Shown: in pieces, positions 32,922-33,741 of the stretch
How positions within the stretch are numbered: the first letter of the stretch is position 1
How the letters are laid out: every line of letters starts with the position of its first letter
Assembly: GCA_001790205.1 (NCBI GenBank)
Contig: MGBU01000002.1
Span: forward strand, 1 to 33,741
Source of the DNA: Candidatus Rokubacteria bacterium GWA2_73_35
Lineage (GTDB): Bacteria; Methylomirabilota; Methylomirabilia; Rokubacteriales; CSP1-6
Length of the DNA stretch: 33,741 nucleotides
Direction of reading: 5' to 3'
Made by a program: the position numbers and the translations under genes
Notes under the pieces: generated by a model
Databases searched by the model: none
The model's input: the letters and a program-made list of their open reading frames with translations, nothing else
What the model was told of the DNA's origin: nothing

Positions 32922-33328
32922 GGGCGACTCGCCTCCCTGGGATCGCTCGGCTCGCCCCGCCCCGTGAACGCGCCCACGATCTCCGGCAGGGGCGTCCCCA
33001 TCGGGAACACGCGCGCGACGCCCAGCCGGCGGAGCTCCTCCACGTCGCGCGGCGGGATGGTGCCGCCCACGACGACCTCGATCTCCGTGGCGCCCTCGCG
33101 CCGCAGCGCCTCGAGCACGCGCCGGGCGAGCGGCACGTGGGCGCCCGAGAGGATCGAGAGCCCGATCACGTCCACGTCCTCCTCGATCGCCTCCTGCACG
33201 ACCTCCTCGGGTGTGCGCTTGAGCCCCGTGTACACGACCTCGACGCCGGCGTCGCGCAGCGCCTGCGCGACGACCTTCGCGCCGCGGTCGTGCCCGTCGA
33301 GCCCCGGCTTCGCCACGAGGATCTTCAT
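32918..33328 (-). CDS. mcmA2: Cobalamin-binding subunit of split methylmalonyl-CoA mutase
   Basis: A 136-residue Rossmann-like B12-binding protein. DGHDRG (D11-x-H13-xx-G16) supplies the histidine that binds cobalt from below. S58-I-L60 and GG (88-89) are the other two family motifs. It starts [16 protein letters not shown] and contains [14 protein letters not shown] and [27 protein letters not shown], all characteristic of the mutase partner. The ATG at 33328 follows the DUF35 gene by 16 nt and its stop overlaps the catalytic subunit start. The tail after about residue 122 ([14 protein letters not shown]) is a short extension. Confidence 0.94.
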   Translation of the reverse strand: MKILVAKPGLDGHDRGAKVVAQALRDAGVEVVYTGLKRTPEEVVQEAIEEDVDVIGLSILSGAHVPLARRVLEALRREGATEIEVVVGGTIPPRDVEELRRLGVARVFPMGTPLPEIVGAFTGRGEPSDPREASRP

Positions 33329-33344
33329 GCTCGGACGCGGGGCC

Positions 33345-33741
33345 TCACGGTGATAACACCCGGAACGCGGGCAGCCAGCGCGGCCCGCCCCCCGGGCCGT
33401 CGGCGACGCGGAGCGGCGCCAGCGCCACGGGCTGGCCGACGCGCACCGCGCCGGGCTCGGCCCCGGTGAGGACCGAGAAGACGCGGTGGCCGCCCACCTT
33501 GACGATCGCGAACACGCGCGGCCCCTCGAACCCCGCGGGCAGACCCGCCTCCTGCACGCTGAACGCGTGGACCGTTCCCTCGCGCGGCAGGTCCACCCAC
33601 TCGAAGCGGTCGGAGGCGCACTCGGGGCAGAATCCGCGCGGCGGCCACGCCGTCGCGCCGCAGCCCGCGCAGCGCGTCGTCGCGAGCCGGCCGTCGGCCA
33701 GGCGCGCGTAGAACTCGTGGAGCTTGGTCTGGTCCGCCGAC
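33345..33741 (-). CDS. Zn-ribbon OB-fold (DUF35) protein, N-terminus cut by window edge
   Basis: Minus-strand reading from the window end gives about 131 residues: [19 protein letters not shown], then a zinc ribbon CAGC...CPEC (two C-x2-C pairs), then an OB-fold with [31 protein letters not shown] and [13 protein letters not shown] later GTG at 33596 would lose the zinc ribbon, so the gene is read through to the edge; only a few first residues should be missing. DUF35 proteins form complexes with thiolases or HMG-CoA synthases and help place acyl-CoA. A thiolase gene is therefore expected just outside the window, upstream in the same operon. Confidence 0.88.
   Translation of the reverse strand, partial: SADQTKLHEFYARLADGRLATTRCAGCGATAWPPRGFCPECASDRFEWVDLPREGTVHAFSVQEAGLPAGFEGPRVFAIVKVGGHRVFSVLTGAEPGAVRVGQPVALAPLRVADGPGGGPRWLPAFRVLSP

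Overview
The window is about 33.7 kb of very GC-rich bacterial DNA, densely coding, with many GTG starts and stop/start overlaps (ATGA, GTGA). The gene content is two complete branched-chain-amino-acid-type (Liv) ABC importers, CaiB/BaiF CoA-transferases, a PaaK-like CoA ligase, a TIGR03619-type LLM flavin/F420 oxidoreductase and a split B12-dependent mutase. Together with GC-rich double-hairpin intergenic repeats, this suggests a soil bacterium of the Candidatus Rokubacteria / Methylomirabilota type. That placement is inference from gene content and style only; there is no rRNA in the window. I see no tRNA, rRNA, CRISPR array, insertion sequence or phage gene.

Layout. (1) 1-5164: the start of a GntR-type regulator faces left. 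Diverging from it is a rightward operon for a carbohydrate-type ABC importer (binding protein, two permeases, no ATPase), an IclR regulator and an LLM oxidoreductase. The shared intergenic region has a near-consensus sigma-70 promoter and three related GTTCnAGA motifs. (2) 5178-16467, all leftward: PaaK-like ligase, CaiB transferase, acyl-CoA dehydrogenase, TetR regulator with an upstream palindrome, an exported metallophosphoesterase, LivK-H-M-G-F and trpD. Two copies of a roughly 90-bp double-hairpin repeat sit at the ends of this set. (3) 16558-17295: a lone rightward conserved gene of unknown function, closed by a hairpin shared with the next operon. (4) 33741-17330, all leftward: a 15-gene, largely translationally coupled operon. 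In transcription order it holds a Zn-ribbon/OB-fold (DUF35) protein cut by the window edge, the cobalamin subunit and the catalytic subunit of a split methylmalonyl-CoA-type mutase, a molybdopterin hydroxylase large subunit, a CaiB CoA-transferase, an octopine-dehydrogenase-family protein, a V4R-domain protein, a methylmalonyl-CoA-epimerase-like VOC protein, HyuA, HyuB, LivH, LivM, LivK, LivG and LivF.

How the genes may work together. Region 4 reads as one uptake-plus-degradation module. The Liv importer would bring in a small amino-acid-like or cyclic amide/acid compound, the Mo-hydroxylase and HyuAB would hydroxylate and open (or carboxylate) it, and CaiB would make a CoA thioester. The epimerase and mutase would then deliver a branched acyl-CoA to central metabolism as succinyl-CoA. 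I do not know this combination as a described pathway; the substrate is unknown and the scheme is inference from family roles. Region 2 looks like a parallel module that activates an organic acid (PaaK or CaiB) and oxidises it (acyl-CoA dehydrogenase) under TetR control. Notable small-scale features are a fossil 3' end of a second Liv binding protein in the operon, a hairpin that contains both stop codons of a convergent gene pair, the repeated double-hairpin element, and a livH gene with no ATG/GTG/TTG start.
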